From NCBI RefSeq assembly GCF_004331435.1, contig NZ_SJKA01000008.1:248001-312000 (forward strand): a stretch of 64,000 bases of DNA, written 5' to 3'. The DNA comes from Kribbella sindirgiensis. GTDB lineage: Bacteria > Actinomycetota > Actinomycetes > Propionibacteriales > Kribbellaceae. Of this stretch, positions 47,535 through 57,400 are shown piece by piece. The notes under the pieces were generated by a model that saw nothing but the letters and a program-made list of their open reading frames with translations, did not search any database and had not been told where the DNA came from. Position numbers and translations under genes: made by a program. Within the stretch, counting starts at the first letter, position 1, and every line of letters starts with the position of its first letter.

Positions 47535-49420
47535 CAGACACCTGCCGCTGTGCCGGATTCGTTGAACTGCGTGTGGTACAGATCAGCGTACTCGCCGCCG
47601 GCGGCCAGTAGCTGCTCGTGTGTGCCGCGCTCCACGATGTTGCCGTGGTCAACCACCAGGATCTGGTCCGCGTTCCGCACCGTCGACAGCCGGTGCGCGA
47701 TCACCAGCGACGTACGGCCTTCGAGTGCGGTGTCCAGCGCCCGCTGAACGGCGACCTCGGACTCGGAGTCCAGGTGCGCGGTCGCCTCGTCGAGGACGAC
47801 GACCTTCGGAGCCTTCAGCAACAACCGGGCGATGGCGAGTCGTTGCCGCTCGCCACCGGACAGCCGGTGACCGCGATCGCCGACCACGGTGTCCAGGCCG
47901 TCCGGCAACGCTGACACCAGCTCCCAGATCTGCGCGGCCCGGAGCGCCGCGACCAGCTCCTCCTCGGCCGCGCCGGGTTTCGCGTAGGCGAGGTTGGCGC
48001 GGATCGTGTCGTGGAACATGTGCGCGTCCTGTGTGACGTACCCGATCGTGTCGTGCAGGGACTGCAAGGTGACGTCGCGAACATCCTGACCGCCGATCCG
48101 CACCGCTCCCCCGCTCACGTCGTACAGCCGGGCGACCAGGTTCGTGATGGTCGTCTTGCCGGCTCCGGACGGGCCGACCAGCGCGACCATCTGGCCGGGC
48201 CGTACGACGAAACTCACGTCCTCCAGCACCTGGGCCGAGACCCGCTTGTCCAGGACGGCGACCGACTCGAGGCTGGCCAGCGAGACCTGCTCGGCCGTCG
48301 GGTACGCGAACGCGACGTGCTCGAACTCGACACTCGCCGCGTCGGCCGGCAGATCCGTCGCGTCCGGGGCGTCCGTGATCATCGGTTCGAGGTCGAGCAC
48401 CTCGAAGACCCGCTCGAACGACACCAGCGCGGTCATCACGTCGACGCGGACGTTGGACAGCGCGGTCAGCGGACCGTACAGCCTGCCGAGCAGCGCGACG
48501 AGCGCGAGCAGCGTGCCGATGGTCAACGTCTCGCGGACGGCCAGGTTGCCGCCCACGCCGTACACCAGGGCCGTGGCCAGCGCCGCCACCAACGTCAGCG
48601 CGGTGAAGAACACGCGGCCGAGCATCGCGATCCGGATGCCCAGGTCGCGGACCCGCCCGGCGCGCTCGCCGAAGTCCGCGTTCTCGAGGCGGGGCTGGCC
48701 GAACAGGGTGACCAGCAGCGCCCCACCGACGCTGAAGCGCTCGGTCATCGACGTGGACATCTCGGCGTTGAGGTTCATCTGTTCGCGCGTCATCGCGGCC
48801 AGCCGGCGGCCGAGGACCCGCGCGGGGATCAGGAAGATCGGCAGCATCAGGATCGCGACCACCGTCAGCTGCCAGCTCAGCACGAGCATCGCGCCGATGA
48901 CCAGGATCAGGCTGATGACGTTCGAGACGACGCCGGACAGGGTCGAGGTGAAGGCCTGCTGGGCACCGATCACGTCGTTGTTGAGCCGGGAGACCAGCGC
49001 GCCGGTCTGGGTCCGGGTGAAGAACGCGACCGGCATCCGCTGGACGTGCGCGAACACCTTCGTCCGCAGGTCGAAGATCAGCCCTTCACCGATCCGCGCC
49101 GAGAACCAGCGCTGCACCAGCCCCAGCGCCGCCTCCACGACCGCGAGCAACGCGACCACCAGGGCGAGCGCGGTCACCAGGCCGGCGTTCCCCTTGGAGA
49201 TCCCGTCGTCGACGATCTTCTTGAACAGCAGCGGCGACGCGATCACCAGCACCGCCGAAACGATCACCAGCAGCAGGAACGCCGTGATGTGCCAGCGGAA
49301 CGGCCTGGCGAACCGGACGATCCGCCGCAGCGTGCCCTTGGCGAGCTTCTGCTCGAGGACCGACGAGTCCTGGCGCCGCCAGCCCATCGCGCCCATCCCT
49401 GGGCGCATCATTCCCGACAT
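47534..49420 (-). CDS. ABC exporter, fused permease and ATPase (MsbA/MDR-like)
   Basis: The 628-residue half-transporter has a six-helix membrane domain (about 40-340; FRWHITAFLLLVIVSAVLVI, LVLSWQLTVVAILMLPIFLI). The ATPase domain shows Walker A MVALVGPSGAGKTTITNLVA, Q-loop YVTQDAHMFHD, signature RLSGGERQRLAIARLLL, Walker B VVVLDEATAHLDSESE and the switch His in IAHRLSTVRNAD. It should act as a homodimer exporting lipids, peptides or drugs. Substrate unknown. The following 58-residue membrane protein is coupled to it. Confidence 0.93.
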   Translation of the reverse strand: MSGMMRPGMGAMGWRRQDSSVLEQKLAKGTLRRIVRFARPFRWHITAFLLLVIVSAVLVIASPLLFKKIVDDGISKGNAGLVTALALVVALLAVVEAALGLVQRWFSARIGEGLIFDLRTKVFAHVQRMPVAFFTRTQTGALVSRLNNDVIGAQQAFTSTLSGVVSNVISLILVIGAMLVLSWQLTVVAILMLPIFLIPARVLGRRLAAMTREQMNLNAEMSTSMTERFSVGGALLVTLFGQPRLENADFGERAGRVRDLGIRIAMLGRVFFTALTLVAALATALVYGVGGNLAVRETLTIGTLLALVALLGRLYGPLTALSNVRVDVMTALVSFERVFEVLDLEPMITDAPDATDLPADAASVEFEHVAFAYPTAEQVSLASLESVAVLDKRVSAQVLEDVSFVVRPGQMVALVGPSGAGKTTITNLVARLYDVSGGAVRIGGQDVRDVTLQSLHDTIGYVTQDAHMFHDTIRANLAYAKPGAAEEELVAALRAAQIWELVSALPDGLDTVVGDRGHRLSGGERQRLAIARLLLKAPKVVVLDEATAHLDSESEVAVQRALDTALEGRTSLVIAHRLSTVRNADQILVVDHGNIVERGTHEQLLAAGGEYADLYHTQFNESGTAAGV

Positions 49421-49477
49421 CCGGCTCCCTCCCTCTTACCTGCATCTTCTCAACATCCGGAGCCCGGCGACGCTTCC

Positions 49478-49538
49478 CGCAACTTTTGGTTGCGCATCAG
49501 CGCGAGCTGATCTAGAGTCACATGCAACCAAAGGTTGC
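49478..49538. promoter_or_regulatory. Two palindromic operators of the SRPBCC-ArsR operon
   Basis: CGCAACTTTTGGTTGCG (49478-49494) and GCAACCAAAGGTTGC (49524-49538) share the half-site GCAAC(C). The second is a near-perfect palindrome 15 bp before the first gene of the operon; the first lies 45 bp upstream. They are likely binding sites for the ArsR-type protein at 49991. Confidence 0.7.
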
Positions 49539-49553
49539 GAAAGGACGGAAGCG

Positions 49554-49994
49554 ATGACCAGGAGCATCGAGCGGGAGATCCGGGTGCAGGCCAGCCCCGA
49601 GGTGGTCTACGAGGTGATCAGCTCGCCCGAGCACCTGCGCGAGTGGTGGCCGGAAGAGGTGGACCTCGACCCGGTGCCCGGCGCGAGCGGGCGGATCACC
49701 TTCCGGCGGCCGGAAGGGGACAAGGTCGAGCCGGTGACGGTCGTCGAGGCCGACCCGCCGCGGCGCTTCTCCTTCCGCTGGGGCTACACCGGCGACACCG
49801 CCACGCCGGAGAACTCGCTGCTGGTCACGTTCGACGTCATCCCGGCCGACGGCGGCACGCTCCTGCGCTTCGCCGAGACCGGGTACGACGCGGCGTCGAA
49901 GCCCGACGAGATGCTCGCCGACCACACCACCGGCTGGGACTACTTCCTTCCCCGCATCCCGCCGTACGCCGGGAAGCTGGCGCAGCGGCCGTGA
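49554..49994 (+). CDS. SRPBCC (AHSA1-type) protein, first copy
   Basis: The 146-residue START-like protein has IEREIRVQASPEVVYEVISS, EHLREWWPEEVDLDPVPGAS, RRFSFRWGYTGD and a final DHTTGWDYFLPRI. This is the helix-grip AHSA1/SRPBCC fold, which holds a hydrophobic ligand. The gene leads a three-gene operon and overlaps the ArsR regulator by 4 bp (GTGA). Ligand and biochemical role unknown. ATG 49554 follows AAGGACGGAAG. Confidence 0.85.
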   Translation: MTRSIEREIRVQASPEVVYEVISSPEHLREWWPEEVDLDPVPGASGRITFRRPEGDKVEPVTVVEADPPRRFSFRWGYTGDTATPENSLLVTFDVIPADGGTLLRFAETGYDAASKPDEMLADHTTGWDYFLPRIPPYAGKLAQRP

Positions 49995-50326
49995 TCGACG
50001 ACGAGCTCTGGTCGGCGATCGGCGACCCGACCCGGCGGCGGATGCTCGACCTGCTGCTCGCGGACGGCGGCGGCACGGCGACCGGTCTCAGCGACCAGCT
50101 GCCCGTCACGCGGCAGGCGGTCGCGAAGCATCTCGGCGTCCTCGACCGGGCCGGCCTGGTGCACTCCACGCCGTCCGGACGGGAACGCCGCTACACCGTG
50201 GACGAGAACCGCCTCGCCCACGCCATCAATCAGCTGACCGACGTCACCGACGCCTGGGACCGGCGGCTGCAGCGCATCAAGCGCATCTCCGAGGCAATCG
50301 AACAACGAAAGAGGCAACAGCCATGA
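49991..50326 (+). CDS. ArsR-family regulator of the SRPBCC operon
   Basis: The 111-residue winged-helix protein reads LWSAIGDPTRRRMLDLLLAD, LSDQLPVTRQAVAKHLGVLD, RAGLVHSTPSGRERRYTVDE and a C-terminal helix (WDRRLQRIKRISEAIEQRKR). No metal-site cysteines are present. ArsR regulators flanked by SRPBCC genes are common and may sense a ligand handled by those proteins. GTG 49991 and both ends overlap their neighbours by 4 bp. The two palindromes before the operon are its probable operators. Confidence 0.9.
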   Translation: MIDDELWSAIGDPTRRRMLDLLLADGGGTATGLSDQLPVTRQAVAKHLGVLDRAGLVHSTPSGRERRYTVDENRLAHAINQLTDVTDAWDRRLQRIKRISEAIEQRKRQQP

Positions 50327-50766
50327 GCGATATCTTGCACCGGGTCGGCGTCATCGCGTCCCCGAAGGATGTGTACGCCGCACTCACCACGATCGACGGC
50401 CTGGCCGGGTGGTGGACCGAGGACACCGTCGGCGACCCGGACGGGGTGATCCAGTTCCGGTTCGCGACGGCTGGTGGCGACGGGTTCGACATGAAGGTCG
50501 TCGAGACCAAGCCCGGCGAACTGGTCCACTGGGAGGTCGTCGGCGGCCCGGACGAGTGGATCGGCACCCACGTCACCTTCGAGCTGTCCCAGACCGACGA
50601 GTACACGATCGTCCTGTTCAAGCAGGCAGGCTGGCGGGAGCCGGTCGAGTTCATGTACCACTGCAGCACCAAGTGGGCCACGTTCCTGATGAGCCTCAAG
50701 CAGTACGTCGAAACCGGCAAGGGCGAGCCCGCGCCACACGACGTACTGGTGAGCAACTGGCACTAA
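50323..50766 (+). CDS. SRPBCC (AHSA1-type) protein, second copy
   Basis: The 147-residue protein reads ILHRVGVIASPKDVYAALTT, IDGLAGWWTEDTVGDPDGVI and STKWATFLMSLKQYVETGKG, the AHSA1 helix-grip fold. It differs clearly from the first SRPBCC gene, so this is not a recent duplication. It closes the operon and starts in the ArsR stop codon (ATGA). Role unknown. Confidence 0.85.
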   Translation: MSDILHRVGVIASPKDVYAALTTIDGLAGWWTEDTVGDPDGVIQFRFATAGGDGFDMKVVETKPGELVHWEVVGGPDEWIGTHVTFELSQTDEYTIVLFKQAGWREPVEFMYHCSTKWATFLMSLKQYVETGKGEPAPHDVLVSNWH

Positions 50767-50956
50767 CCGGCTGGCCGTCGCAGTCTCGGTTGTACAGGAG
50801 CCTCATTTGATGGGTGGACGTCCGAGATGCCGGGTTGGCAACCCAGATACCAGGCACAGACCCACCATCTCAGACGCCCACCCACCAAACGCCCACCCCC
50901 ACCAAACACCCGGCTGCCTTGCCGGTCTGCCCTCGCTTCACCGAGCGGCGTTGCCC

Positions 50957-51721
50957 CTAACCCAGCGCGGCGATGAGTTCCTTCAGGCGGCGGGACTGAG
51001 CCTCACGCTCGGCCGTCAACTGATCCTCGTAGGTGCGGTCCGCGGCGCCGAGCAGCAAGGCCTTGGTCTCGCGGATCGCACCCGGGAGCGGGCCCAGGAC
51101 GGCGTCGGTCAGGTCCTTCACCGTCGCCGCCAGTTCCTCGGCGGGTACGACGATGTTGGCCAGCCCGATCTCCTTCGCCTCGGCCGCCTCCACCCACCGG
51201 GTCGTCGTACACAGCTCGAGCGCCCGCGAATAGCCGACCAGCTGCACCAGCGGCTGGGTGCCACCGAGGTCGGGCACCAGACCGAGGGCCGGCTCGCGCA
51301 TGCTGAAGCGGGCGTCCGGGGTCACGACCCGCAGATCACAGGCGAGCGCCAACTGGAACCCGGCGCCGACAGCGTGCCCCTGGACAGCCGCGATGCTGAT
51401 GATCTCCGGACGCCGCAGCCAGGAGAACCCGGACTGGAACGCGGCGATCAGCTCCAGCAGTTCCGGCTCCGGCTTGGCGCCCAGCGTCAGCAACGGCTCC
51501 TGACCGTCGACGGGATCGCCGACCATCAACCGCCGGTCCAGGCCGGCCGAGAACGACGGCCCCTCCCCCGACACGACCACCACGCGGACGTCGGACGGCA
51601 GCGCCGTACCGAACTCGGCCAGCGCACTCCACATCGCCGGAGTCTGCGCGTTGCGCACCTCGGGACGATCCAGCACAACCCGGGCCACCGGCCCGTCCAC
51701 CGTCAACCGCAGACCTGTCAT
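50957..51721 (-). CDS. Enoyl-CoA hydratase/isomerase family protein
   Basis: The 254-residue crotonase-fold protein has VVSGEGPSFSAGLDRRLMVG (CoA-binding, first oxyanion strand), ISIAAVQGHAVGAGFQLALA (second oxyanion loop) and PEPALGLVPDLGGTQPLVQL-like region (REPALGLVPDLGGTQPLVQL). It likely acts in fatty-acid or aromatic acyl-CoA catabolism, but one catalytic Glu position is not clearly met and specificity is open. It is followed on the same strand by no partner genes of beta-oxidation. Confidence 0.87.
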   Translation of the reverse strand: MTGLRLTVDGPVARVVLDRPEVRNAQTPAMWSALAEFGTALPSDVRVVVVSGEGPSFSAGLDRRLMVGDPVDGQEPLLTLGAKPEPELLELIAAFQSGFSWLRRPEIISIAAVQGHAVGAGFQLALACDLRVVTPDARFSMREPALGLVPDLGGTQPLVQLVGYSRALELCTTTRWVEAAEAKEIGLANIVVPAEELAATVKDLTDAVLGPLPGAIRETKALLLGAADRTYEDQLTAEREAQSRRLKELIAALG

Positions 51722-51745
51722 GGCGCGGATATTACCCGGAAGTAA

Positions 51746-53344
51746 TCAGGCGAGCGAGATGAGGTCGGCGTACTCGTTGGTCCAGAGGTCTTCGACGCCG
51801 TCGGGGAGCAGGACGACGCGTTCGGGCTCGAGGGCTTCGACGGCGCCCTCGTCGTGGGTGACCAGGACGATCGCGCCGGTGTACGAGCGGATCGCGTTCA
51901 GCACCTCGGCGCGGGACGCGGGGTCCAGGTTGTTGGTCGGCTCGTCGAGGAGCAGGACGTTCGCCGCCGACACGACCAGCGTCGCCAGCGCGAGGCGGGT
52001 CTTCTCGCCGCCGGACAGCACCTTGGCCGGCTTGTCCGCGTCGTCGCCGGTGAACAGGAACGAGCCGAGCACGCTGCGCGCCTGCGTCTCGTTCAGGTCC
52101 GGGGCGGCGGTCTTCATGTTCTCCAGGACCGTCCGGTTCACGTCCAGGGTCTCGTGCTCCTGGGCGTAGTACCCGAGCTTGAGGCCGTGGCCGTCGACCA
52201 CTTCACCCGTGTCGGCCTTCTCGATCCCGCCGAGGATCCGCAGCAGTGTGGTCTTCCCGGCGCCGTTCAGGCCGAGTACGACGACCCGCGAGCCCTTGTC
52301 GATCGCCAGGTCGACGTCGGTGAAGATCTCCAGCGAGCCGTACGACTTCGACAGCTCCCGCGCCATCAGCGGCGTCTTCCCGCAGGCCGCCGGCGTCGGG
52401 AAGGAGATCTTCGCGACGCGGTCCTGCTTGCGCTCGTCCTCGAGCGACGACATCAACCGCTCGGCCCGCCGCAGCATCTGCTGCGCCGCGGCCGCCTTGG
52501 TCGCCTTGGCGCGCATCTTGTTCGCCTGGTCGACCAGCTGGGTCGCCTTCTTCTCCGCGTTCGCCCGCTCGCGCTTGCGGCGGCGTTCGTCGGTCTCCCG
52601 CTGCAGCAGGTACGCCTTCCAGCCGACGTTGTAGACGTCGATCTCGGCCCGGTTCGCATCCAGGTGGAAGACCCGGGTGACAGTGTCCTGCAGCAGGTTC
52701 ACGTCGTGGCTGATCATGATCACGCCACCGGCGTACGACTTCAGGAAGTCGCGCAGCCAGATGATCGAGTCGGCGTCCAGGTGGTTCGTCGGCTCGTCGA
52801 GCAGCAGCGTCTCGGCCTGTGCGAACAGGATCCGGGCCAGCTCGACCCGGCGGCGCTGACCACCGGACAGCGTCGACAGCGGCTGGCCGAGGACACGGTC
52901 CGGGAGACCCAGGTTCGCGGCGATGCGGGCCGCCTCGGACTCGGCGGCGTACCCACCGGCGGCGTGCAACTCCGCCTCGGCCCGCTCGTAGCGGCGCATG
53001 CCCTTCGCGCGGGTCTTCTCGTCCGCACTGGCCATCGACTTCTCGGCGGAGCGCAACCGGCGTACGACGTCGTCCAGGCCGCGCGCGGACAGGATCCGGT
53101 CCCGGGCCAGTACGTCGAGATCGCCCGTGCGCGGGTCCTGCGGCAGGTAGCCGATCTCGCCCGAGGACGTCACGGAACCGCTGGCCGGCAGCCCCTCACC
53201 GGCGAGGATCTTGGTCAGCGTCGTCTTGCCGGCGCCGTTGCGGCCGACCAGCCCGACCTTGTCGCCGGGGCCGACCCGGAACGAGGCGGGCGCGAGCAGC
53301 TGACGGGCACCGACGCGCACCTCGAGATTGGAAACGGTGATCAT
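51746..53344 (-). CDS. ABC-F family ATPase (duplicated ATP-binding cassettes)
   Basis: The 532-residue soluble protein has two cassettes. Walker A motifs are LVGRNGAGKTTLTKILAGEG and VLGLNGAGKTTLLRILGGIE. Signatures are LSTLSGGQRRRVELARILFA and VLSGGEKTRLALATLVVSAA. Walker B regions are LLLDEPTNHLD and LLLDEPTNNLD. A charged linker (ETDERRRKRERANAEKKATQ) forms the arm that contacts tRNA in the ribosomal P site. No membrane domain exists. ABC-F proteins act in translation or protect ribosomes from antibiotics; which applies here is unclear. Confidence 0.93.
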   Translation of the reverse strand: MITVSNLEVRVGARQLLAPASFRVGPGDKVGLVGRNGAGKTTLTKILAGEGLPASGSVTSSGEIGYLPQDPRTGDLDVLARDRILSARGLDDVVRRLRSAEKSMASADEKTRAKGMRRYERAEAELHAAGGYAAESEAARIAANLGLPDRVLGQPLSTLSGGQRRRVELARILFAQAETLLLDEPTNHLDADSIIWLRDFLKSYAGGVIMISHDVNLLQDTVTRVFHLDANRAEIDVYNVGWKAYLLQRETDERRRKRERANAEKKATQLVDQANKMRAKATKAAAAQQMLRRAERLMSSLEDERKQDRVAKISFPTPAACGKTPLMARELSKSYGSLEIFTDVDLAIDKGSRVVVLGLNGAGKTTLLRILGGIEKADTGEVVDGHGLKLGYYAQEHETLDVNRTVLENMKTAAPDLNETQARSVLGSFLFTGDDADKPAKVLSGGEKTRLALATLVVSAANVLLLDEPTNNLDPASRAEVLNAIRSYTGAIVLVTHDEGAVEALEPERVVLLPDGVEDLWTNEYADLISLA

Positions 53345-53474
53345 CGGGGGTCGCAGGCGTCCTTACGCTGGGATACGGGGCTGAGCTCCGGGCGGGCAGG
53401 GCAGTGTCGTGGCGGCGTCGCGGCAGTGTCGCGGCACGCCGAAATCCCCCGCTCTCAGGACTAGTGTAGGTGGC

Positions 53475-54377
53475 GTGAAATTCAATCCGGATGCGGATCT
53501 CGACACCAGCGGTGTCGAGGACACCCGCGGTAGTGGTGGCGGACGCGGCGGTGGCCTCCCCGGCGGGATGATCCCGGTCGGCGGCGGCATCGGCGGCATC
53601 ATCCTGCTCGTCGTGATCCTGCTGCTGACCGGTGGCCTGCCAGGCGGAGGTGGCAGCGAGGAACCGGCGGTGCGGAACACGGCGGCGGGCAATCTCGACT
53701 CCTGCAAGAAGGGCACCGACCTGCAGTCGAACTCGGACTGCCGGTTCGTGTTCTACCAGAACTCGATCGAGAGCTTCTGGGCCGCGGAGCTCCCCCGGCG
53801 CGGCAAGAAGTACACCCGGGCGCCGATGCGGGTGTTCGAAGGCTCGGTGAACACCGGCTGCGGCCCGGCGACCAGCGCGGTCGGCCCGTTCTACTGCCCG
53901 CCGGACAAGCGGGTGTACCTGGACATCGGGTTCTTCCGGACGCTGCAGAACGACCTGGGCGCCCGCGGCGGCGAGTTCGCCGAGGCGTACGTCGTGGCGC
54001 ACGAGTACGGCCACCACATCCAGAACCTGTACGGCATCCTCGACCGGATCAAGACCCGCAGCGGTCCGGCGTCGGACTCGGTCCGCTCCGAACTCCAGGC
54101 CGACTGCCTGGCCGGGATCTGGACCAACCACGCGACCACGGTCCCGAACTCGAGCGGCCAGCCGCTCATCACCGAGCTCAGCGAGGACGACATCGCCCGC
54201 GGCCTGGACGCCGCCGCCTCGGTCGGCGACGACCGCATCCAGTCGAAGACCCAGGGCCAGGTCACCCCCGAAAGCTTCAGCCACGGCACCGCCGAACAAC
54301 GCATGCGCTGGTTCACCAAGGGCATGGACTCCGGCGACATGACCACCTGCGACACCTGGTCCGCCCAAACCCTCTGA
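53475..54377 (+). CDS. Membrane-anchored neutral zinc metallopeptidase (YpfJ-like)
   Basis: The 300-residue protein has a Gly-rich cytosolic head, one membrane helix (GGIGGIILLVVILLLTGGLP, about 37-56) and an external YpfJ-type domain. That domain contains FCPPDKRVYLD-like sequence (FYCPPDKRVYLDIGFFRTL), the zinc motif VAHEYGHHIQNLYG with catalytic Glu, and SELQADCLAGIW, the third-ligand region. GTG 53475 lies 7 nt after TAGTGT, so the mRNA may be leaderless. The biological substrate is unknown. Confidence 0.9.
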   Translation: MKFNPDADLDTSGVEDTRGSGGGRGGGLPGGMIPVGGGIGGIILLVVILLLTGGLPGGGGSEEPAVRNTAAGNLDSCKKGTDLQSNSDCRFVFYQNSIESFWAAELPRRGKKYTRAPMRVFEGSVNTGCGPATSAVGPFYCPPDKRVYLDIGFFRTLQNDLGARGGEFAEAYVVAHEYGHHIQNLYGILDRIKTRSGPASDSVRSELQADCLAGIWTNHATTVPNSSGQPLITELSEDDIARGLDAAASVGDDRIQSKTQGQVTPESFSHGTAEQRMRWFTKGMDSGDMTTCDTWSAQTL

Positions 54378-54394
54378 CGGCCTGCCCTCTCAGC

Positions 54395-54435
54395 TGGAGG
54401 GTTGCCCCCTCAGATTCTCAATGGGCAACCCTCCA
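54395..54435. terminator. Terminator between convergent genes
   Basis: TGGAGGGTTGCCC (54395-54407) and GGGCAACCCTCCA (54423-54435) form a perfect 13-bp stem. A further copy, TTGGAGGGTTG, follows at about 54456-54468 and could offer alternative pairing. It serves the metallopeptidase gene and the opposing Tad-locus transcript. Confidence 0.7.
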
Positions 54436-54480
54436 ACTCGGGGGCTGCCCACTGAGTTGGAGGGTTGTCGGGGAAGGGCG

Positions 54481-57400
54481 TCAGGCGACCTGGGCGGGGC
54501 GGTGGTAGCCGGGGAGGAGTTCGTCGACGAGGGCGTCGGTTTCGGGTTCGGGGCCGCGGGGGGCGCCGTGTTTGGTGAGGGCGGCGTACATCTGGCCGGC
54601 CACGTTGGTGACGTCCGCGGTGGTGCCGAAGTGGGCGGCCAGGCGGAGGGTGGCGCGCCACAGTTCCTCCGAGGCCGGCGAGAAGCTGAGGCCGGTCTGG
54701 AGGGCGGTGCGGGCCAGGTTGCCGTCGTTGTGGCTGAGGGACGCCTCGGCGAGCCGCAGTGCGGCGTCGACGACGGCCTCCGCCATCCGGCGCTCGATCC
54801 CGGACGCGGCGAGCCACGAGTAGCGGCCGCCGGGCAGGTTCGACCAGGCCGGGCCGTGGACCAGGCTCAGCGCCGTCGACAGCGGGACCCGCGGGTCATC
54901 GATCATCGTCGCCTGCTTCGCCAGCGTGCGGAACACGTCCCAGTCGACCCGCACGACGCTGCGGTTCAGCATCCAGCGGCCCGACTCGTCGGCGTACATG
55001 GCGTCCACGCCGACCCAGCGGCGGGTGTGCTCCAGCGCGGCGTCGCGCAGCTCCTCGCTGATGCCGCGCGGCCAGATCGCCCCGGCGAGCACGTTCGGGT
55101 GTACGCCGTAGTCCTGGCTGGCCAGGAACGCGATGATCTCCGTCGACAGCGTGACCCGGCCGTCGTCGATGACCCCGCGGGCGTCCACCTCGACCGGGCC
55201 GAGCAGGTCGACCTCCACCGGCGCGGGCCGGCTCAGGTCGGTGGTGGAGAACTCGTACGCCGGCATGTCCTGCTCCGACCGGCGCTTGTCGCGGGCGTCC
55301 GTCTCGGCCGCGTCGAACAGCGCGACCAGGTCGGCGAACTGCTCCGGGTTGACGCTGTGCGCGTCCACCTCGAGGCCGAGCAGCCGGCAGACGGCCTGGC
55401 GCTTCTCGTCCACGACGAAGCGCCACGGCGAGTTCATGACGTCGCCGACCACGACCACCGAGATGCTGCGCTTGGTGTCCGCGGCCAGCCGGTTCAGCTG
55501 GTCCTGCTCCTCCGGCGACGGCGGCGCGGACACGAAGATGATCTCCGGACCCCACAGCGCCGCGTCGGGATGCGTCATCCGGGCCTCCGCCACGGAGCCG
55601 GCGTTCCGCCGCTGGCAGCCCTGCAGCTGCGCCTCGGTCCGGTGTTCGACCCCGGCGATCGCGTCGTCGAGGCGGATCCAGTAGCTCAGCCGCGCCGGCG
55701 CGAGCGACGACAGGTCGTCGCCGAACCCGACCATGCTGATGTGCGCGCCCTCGGACCACAGGTTCGTCGCCAGCTCGACCGCGAGCGAACCCACCACGTC
55801 GCGGGACGCGTTGTTCACGCCGCCGAACGCGACGATCCCGTTCGCGGTGTCGAGGTCGATCAGCACCGTTGCACCGTCGGCGTTCTGGCCGACCGTCACC
55901 AGCGTCGGGTACGGCGCCGGCGCGTTGACCTCACTGCTCGGGCCATACCCGCGGCGCAGCGTCCACCGGGTGCCCTCGGCAATCGCCTGCCACGGACCGG
56001 GAGGCTCGGGCTGCACGCCGTACGGGTCGAGAACCAGCGTGAGCGACCGGTCGGTCACCAGGGCTGCGACGACCTTTGGCATCGGCCGCTGCAGTTGCGT
56101 CATGTCGGCGCCCAGCTTGCGCAGCGAGTTGTCCACGAACTGCGCGGTCGGAACGTCCGACGCCAGCCGCAAACCGATCTCGGTCTGCCGGTGGCCGGCC
56201 GCCTTCGGGCCCGGGCCCTGCGCCCAGCCGCGGCGCCGCTTCAGCGCCAACGCCAGACCGGCCGCGAGCAGCGTCGCACCGAAGCCGAAGATCCCGGCGT
56301 CCTTCAGGCTGATCCCGCCGTCGTCGGCCGCGACCGGAGTCACCTCCGGCACCTGGGTACCGCCGCCGGCCGGCTCGCCGTGCTCGCGACCGGTCCCCGG
56401 CTCGTGCGGCTCGACGGTGACGTTCGGCTGCCCCGGCTTGACGTTCTTCGCGCCCGGGTCGCTCTTCGTGGTACCGATCCCGACCGACGAAGGCTTCTCG
56501 ATGCCCTGCTCGGAGTAACGCCCCGGGCCGACCGGCTTCTGCTCGGGCGTCGTCCGGGTCTCGGTCTTGTTCTCGACCTGGGTCTTCGGCTTGGCCGGAA
56601 GCGTCTTCGTGCTGACCGGCTTGGCGGTGGTCTTCTTCGTAGTCGTGGGGTCGCCGATGCTCACCCGGACCGTGTGCACACCCGGGCCCTTCGCGTCGGC
56701 AGGCAGCCGCACCTGCCAGCCCGGCAGGATCAGGTCCGGGTTGGTCAGCCGGCGGCCGTCGGGCTGCAGCTTGTTCTTGTTGAGGTCGTAGATCTCCTTG
56801 TACCGGCGACCCTCACCGAGGTACCGCTCCGCGATGTCCCACAGGCAGTCGTAGTTCCGGCCCGACGGCGGACGCACCTCCGTGTACTTGACGACCTGAC
56901 CCTTGTGGTCGTTGTTCGTCCGTACGCCGACACTCGTCTTCGACTGCTGGTGGCTGCCGCTGAGCACCGTGCTGGCTTTTTCGGTCTGTCGGAACGACGA
57001 CGTCGAGGACTCGTGCTGCACGCTCACCGAGGTCGGAGCGGCCGGGCCGCCCGTCGTGACCGCGCTCGCGACCGGCAGGCTGACACCCGCACCCGCGGCG
57101 ATCAGTACGACGGTGCCGATCAGCCGGCGCGCCAGGGCCTGGGAGCCGCCGCCGAGCGGGACGCGTGGGGATAGCCCGTGACCGCGGACCTCGGCGACCG
57201 CCTCCGCGATCAGGCAGACGACGAAGTGCAGCCAGGCGAGCCAGATGAAGAACGCGATGATGCCGAGCACCGTCTCGATGCTCAGCTCGCTGAACAGCAT
57301 GCTCTTGGTGGGCATCGTGTCCGGCCACGGCGTACCGAAGAACCGCAGCAGCACGTACGGCACACCGCCGACGATCGCCAGGATCGCGAGCAGCGCGACG

